From Caprimulgus europaeus (taxonomy: Eukaryota; Chordata; Aves; Caprimulgiformes; Caprimulgidae), in contig OU015525.1 in the NCBI GenBank assembly GCA_907165065.1, positions 53,019,537 to 53,083,536 of the forward strand: 64,000 nucleotides of DNA. Reading direction: 5' to 3'. Every line of letters starts with the position of its first letter. Position 1 is the stretch's first letter. Position numbers and translations under genes: made by a program. A model generated the notes under the pieces. The model was given only the letters and a program-made list of their open reading frames with translations. It was not told the DNA's origin and did no database searches. Below, piece by piece: positions 60,333 through 64,000 of this stretch.

Positions 60333-61967
60333 CTGTGGAATCACACTCAAATCAAGCTTGCACAGGCAGCCAAATTATTCTTCAGGAACTGGAGAAAAAC
60401 AGAGAATTATATCCCTGGAGACAGAACATTAAAGAAAAATTAACTGTTAGGTCTCCTATGTGATTTCTGGCTATTTGTACCTGGATGGCAGGCTTCAAGG
60501 GTCTTTAAAAAAAAAAAATCCTAGATATTTCATCTGTTTGTCTCTTTAGCATCACACATTCTCTGTTCTCCAGTGGGGCAGGAGGCAGCTGGCCAGACTG
60601 CACACAGGGCTGTGAACTTGTCCCTCTAGTTAGCCAAAATAGAAACATGCTCCAAGAGAATATGCTATTAAGAGTACTGTGAGCATGAACTCAGAGTAGA
60701 AAGGAAAAGATACCAGGTACTTCTGGCTGACAGTTTCAAACCAGCTGTTTGTTAAAGGATAATCTCTCAAGACTGCAATTAGGAAATTAATAAGCTTTTG
60801 AGTGAAGGAATGGGGGCTAGAAATTTTTTTTCCTAACTCTTTCTTGGCAATTACATTAGTACTGTATATATCCCCAGTGTATTTTATTATGTAGGCCCCT
60901 ACCACTTCTAGAAGCTAGAAAATATAAGATTCTTTCATTCCTTTCACAGCTGCTTAAGACCAGCTACGGGCAGGAGATGTCTAACTTGATTGCACATTGA
61001 TAGGTGCTGCACAAACACTTAGTGGAAAGATATGTAGGAGATTCAGCATCAACATCACCATCCTCCCACCACGTCTCAATAAGGCACCTTGCAAAAGCAA
61101 GTTCATGCTGTGCATCTGGTGCAGATCTAAGCCCAGGCTCATGCCCAGACATGTGTGGTCTATACACAGAAATCCCCAAGAAAGGACACCCAGACATATC
61201 TTGCCCCGTGTCTGCTGGTAGAGACTCAATCAAACCTGTTTCTGATACATAGCAAAAAATAAAAAAAAGGCTGGTGGGTCACAGCTAACTGCCCATCTGT
61301 CATTAGTTGTTTCTACATGCCCACTGTGGGGACCAAGATGAGTAGTTGGGGTTCACCTAAGCAGAAGTGCTGACCTCCTCCTAGCCAGGCCCCATGAGAG
61401 GCTGATTTGGACAGAAATGCAGCAGCTCAGGTACCAGATGTGCAAAAAGCTAAAGATTTTCTTTAAGAAGAGATCAGCCTGTAAATAGAAGATTTTTACA
61501 CTTCAAAGTTTAGAAAGATTAACATCCCTGAGATTAAATGTCCACCACAGCATCTGCAAATGACGGACAAATGTATCAAATCTGTAAAGGGCACGCAATT
61601 TCCACACAAAAGCAAGGAATTCCTCTGAAAACACTCTCTCCAGGCAAGGATTGCTCTAATAATATTTTCAAAAGCCAGCACAACAAAACAGCTAATCATT
61701 ATAGGCTTCTGGAGGACACCCTACATAGTTAATTCAAACCTAAAACACAGGAGTAGAAGCACTTTATTCCAACATTGTCACTTTTTAAAAAAACCCTACC
61801 TTTCTGAAAATGTAATTGAGTCAGCTGTTCAAGTGACAGCATTCACAACAGGGAAAGGATGACTCTTCAGTGAGTGATTAAATTCTGGAGCAACCCATTT
61901 AGATAACCATAAAAATATCTTATTGTAGATCTAGTCCAAATTCAGAAATATGTTTGTGGCATAGGGA
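60333..61967. other. presumed intron, no recognised feature
   Basis: AT-rich. Small overlapping frames at 60964-61252 on both strands have no domains or splice support. Confidence 0.3.
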
Positions 61968-62159
61968 GAAAAGAAAAGAAAAGAAAAGAAAAGAAAAGAA
62001 AAGAAAAGAAAAGAAAAGAAAAGAAAAGAAAAGAAAAGAAAAGAAAAGAAAAGAAAAGAAAAGAAAAGAAAAGAAAAGAAAAGAAAAGAAAAGAAAAGAA
62101 AAGAAAAGAAAAGAAAAGAAAAGAAAAGAAAAGAAAAGAAAAGAAAAGAAAAGAAAAGA
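61968..62159 (+). repeat. (AAAAG)n pentanucleotide array, about 38 units
   Basis: 192 bases of uninterrupted GAAAA/AAAAG units, pure purine on the plus strand. It accounts for the lysine/arginine-only frame at 61954-62172 and the FLFFS-type minus frame at 61931-62314, neither of which is a gene. Confidence 0.98.
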
Positions 62160-63597
62160 TTCATGCCTTTAAAATATGTTTTTCCTTTCTTGGGAACATT
62201 TGAAAATTGTAGACTATTTCTGAGACAGAAACTTGTCACAGGACAGCCTCTCACTGTCCACCAGGCTGTTCCTTCACAACCGTGAACACCTTCTGCCCAC
62301 ACAGCAGGCACCAAATTTCATTAGCATGCTCTGACAGGAGACCAATTAGCAGGGCTGTGACTGCACTAGGGACACAGATGAACCCTTGCTTGGTTCAAAT
62401 ACTCATTTTATCTACAAAATTAATAATAACAATCAAACTTCACAAAGCAATAATACTAAACAAAACATCTGCTTGAATGACTGCTGATAGCACTCACAGC
62501 CCACCATGGGTGCATCTCACTTGTACAATAAGCCATTATAGCTACAGCCCATGTATAACCCCAGGAAGGTCAGGGTCCCACACACTGCCTCAACAGGAAC
62601 TAGGGGAGGATGCCCCATTCGGCTTAGATCAGTGGTAGGGATAAGGTCAAAATGGCAACTAACCACAGTTCAAATGGCAGTAACACAGCTAGCTTCATCC
62701 CAGGTCCAGAAATTAGGGTCCAGTGTTTCCTCACTGGTTTATCTCACCACTTCCTGTGCTGAACACTACATGGGTCATCCAGTTGTCTTTAATAGTTTTA
62801 TCCAGCCATTACCCCTTGTCCCTGGCAAGGGTGTCAAGGGATGGCAGTGCAGACTCTTTCACAAGAGGCATCCATTGAATCCATATTGCAAGCAGAGGGA
62901 ATGGTGGCTAAGGAGTCAGGGTAAAGAGAGAAAAACCCAGCTCTGCCTTCCATAAATCACCTGGGCCCATTGCTACATATACATTCCTTCAAGAACGGTA
63001 TTTACTTAAGAAAAGAAAATAGCTTTGGTTTCTGCATATATTGTGTAAGAAGATTTCAGGATCTTCCTGTTTTACTGGTCAATCCATCTTCCATTTGACT
63101 TGGAACATAGCTTGAATTAAATGTTTTTCATAAAATACTTGTCAGTACTTAGTAAATATGGCATTACTTATTGTGACCTAGTGCAATACAATCTATTTTT
63201 ATGATTAAAAAAAATATAGAGGCCCTAATATACTAAGGAGAGAGTTATCAACAGGATTATAGTACAAGATTTAACAGTTCCTGCAATGAAATCTGCATTC
63301 TCCCTTTGAAGCATGATTAGAGAAAACAACATTTTGTAGTACCAGCAAGTTGTGCAATGCTGTTATTTTACTGCCTTAGCTTCTTTGCCTTCTCAAAGGT
63401 CAGTCTACTCTTATAAGAATAATTACATAGTCACTGTTCTGCCTAATAATATTGCTTGCTTAGGGGCACGTATTTAAAACTAGTCAATTTATTAATTTCA
63501 AAATACTGGAAAAGCCTCAGCTCAAATCAGTTGGATCCCTCCCTTTAAAAGCAACACACTAAAGAACCTGCTTTCTCCGCAAACCTTTGTCACACAC
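62160..63597. other. presumed intron or intergenic stretch
   Basis: No repeat recognised. A minus-strand pseudo-exon near 62498-62540 has a strong GGGCT|gtgagt donor and 14 open codons, but it starts in phase 1. It does not fit between the neighbouring candidates, which need phase 2. The 134-codon plus frame at 62551-62955 has no recognisable domain. Confidence 0.3.
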
Positions 63598-63666
63598 CTT
63601 CTTAGCTTGACTTCATCTCTAAATGCCACCAAGAGTGTCTTCTCAGCAAATTTCAAAGCACATACA
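63598..63666 (-). CDS. candidate internal exon of a second unidentified minus-strand gene
   Basis: An excellent acceptor (cctttttttcttttacag) precedes 69 bases ending AAGAAG|gtgtgt. Only one frame is open, in phase 2 at both ends; the peptide is VCALKFAEKTLLVAFRDEVK and then LR, an amphipathic helix by appearance. The same phase is offered by the donor at 63758 upstream and the acceptor at 60332 downstream. The donor is only moderate (gtgtgt). No homology is recognised. Confidence 0.38.
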
Positions 63667-63757
63667 CTGTAAAAGAAAAAAAGGTAATACACCGAAGGAG
63701 AAGCTTTTATACAAGTAGGGCACAACTGGCCCAAGGCATTTATTCATTAACACTCAC

Positions 63758-63802
63758 TTGATAGTGTCCAAAAGCCTCAGGTGTTCCATGTAAGAAAACA
63801 GG
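63758..63802 (-). CDS. candidate 45-base exon adjoining the previous one
   Basis: A moderate acceptor (agatttactgctttag) and a strong ATCAA|gtgagt donor enclose 45 bases. Two frames are open. The phase 2 frame (LFSYMEHLRLLDTI) continues directly into the exon at 63666-63598 across a 91-base intron, which has a strong pyrimidine tract at its 3' end. An intron of 91 bases is short but normal for birds. Its own upstream exon would lie beyond the right edge or in the last 200 bases, where I see no clear candidate. Confidence 0.3.
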
Positions 63803-64000
63803 CTAAAGCAGTAAATCTTCTAAGGAAATATTTGGTGTTTCAGCTGTATCAATGTTTGTCCTGCTGCCTTCCCAATCTATGAGATAAGTAGTACCTTGTA
63901 GTAGTTCAGCTTCAGGTTTTTTTCTCCTGAATGACCACTTTATTCACCACAGGTGCAGGTGGGTCATGAGAAAGGCTCAGGCATGTGAATTGGATTTGGT

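Noticed and set aside
61931..62314. 127-codon minus frame rich in FLFFS and a 72-codon plus frame of K/R/E
   Set aside because: Translations of the (AAAAG)n array.
1..64000. CRISPR arrays, tRNA/rRNA genes, bacterial operons, prophage, endogenous retrovirus LTRs
   Set aside because: None seen. The tandem repeats lack spacers, and no cloverleaf, rRNA core or LTR-type paired termini were recognised by eye. An undetected diverged LTR or SINE remains possible.

Overview
The window looks like intergenic and intronic DNA from a sauropsid, most likely a bird. The main reason is its interspersed repeats: every one I can recognise is a CR1 LINE, the dominant avian/reptilian retroposon. They include a broken reverse-transcriptase reading frame with the usual CR1 motif order and several 3' ends finishing in the ATTCTGTG-type tail. 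There are no bacterial-style operons, no ribosome binding sites and no intronless gene. The background is AT-rich, with one strong CpG island at about 18.04-19.37 kb. Nearly all long open frames are chance frames, simple-repeat translations or CR1.

Layout. (1) 1-18 kb lies downstream, on the minus strand, of the CpG island. It holds two old minus-strand CR1 3' ends (6.1 and 9.4 kb) and a set of possible minus-strand exons. The best two are 7213-7340 and 1238-1360 (a cysteine-rich exon); both have good splice sites and one clean open frame, and they join in phase. (2) 18.04-19.37 kb is a promoter-type CpG island with an inverted CCAAT box, Sp1-type GC boxes and strong minus-strand splice donors at 19001 and 18293, so I infer transcription leftwards. 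(3) 19.4-55 kb is mostly gene-poor. It has plus-strand CR1 copies at 23.5-24.7 and 46.35-46.85 kb, a 42-unit (AAAGG)n array at 37.5 kb and isolated low-confidence minus-strand exon candidates. (4) 55.5-58.55 kb is a cluster of three CR1 insertions, including a 1.4 kb copy with most of the RT domain. (5) 58.6-64 kb holds a 38-unit (AAAAG)n array and three phase-compatible minus-strand exon candidates (63802-63758, 63666-63598, 60332-60241), which may belong to a second leftward gene entering from the right edge.

Limits. I could not name any protein-coding gene. Exon calls rest only on splice consensus, phase and open frame. Decoy exons of this quality are expected by chance several times in 64 kb, so most carry low confidence. 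I found no convincing undescribed system. The items most worth testing are the CpG-island gene with its Cys-rich exon, the phase-consistent exon set at the right edge, and the two long polypurine pentanucleotide arrays.
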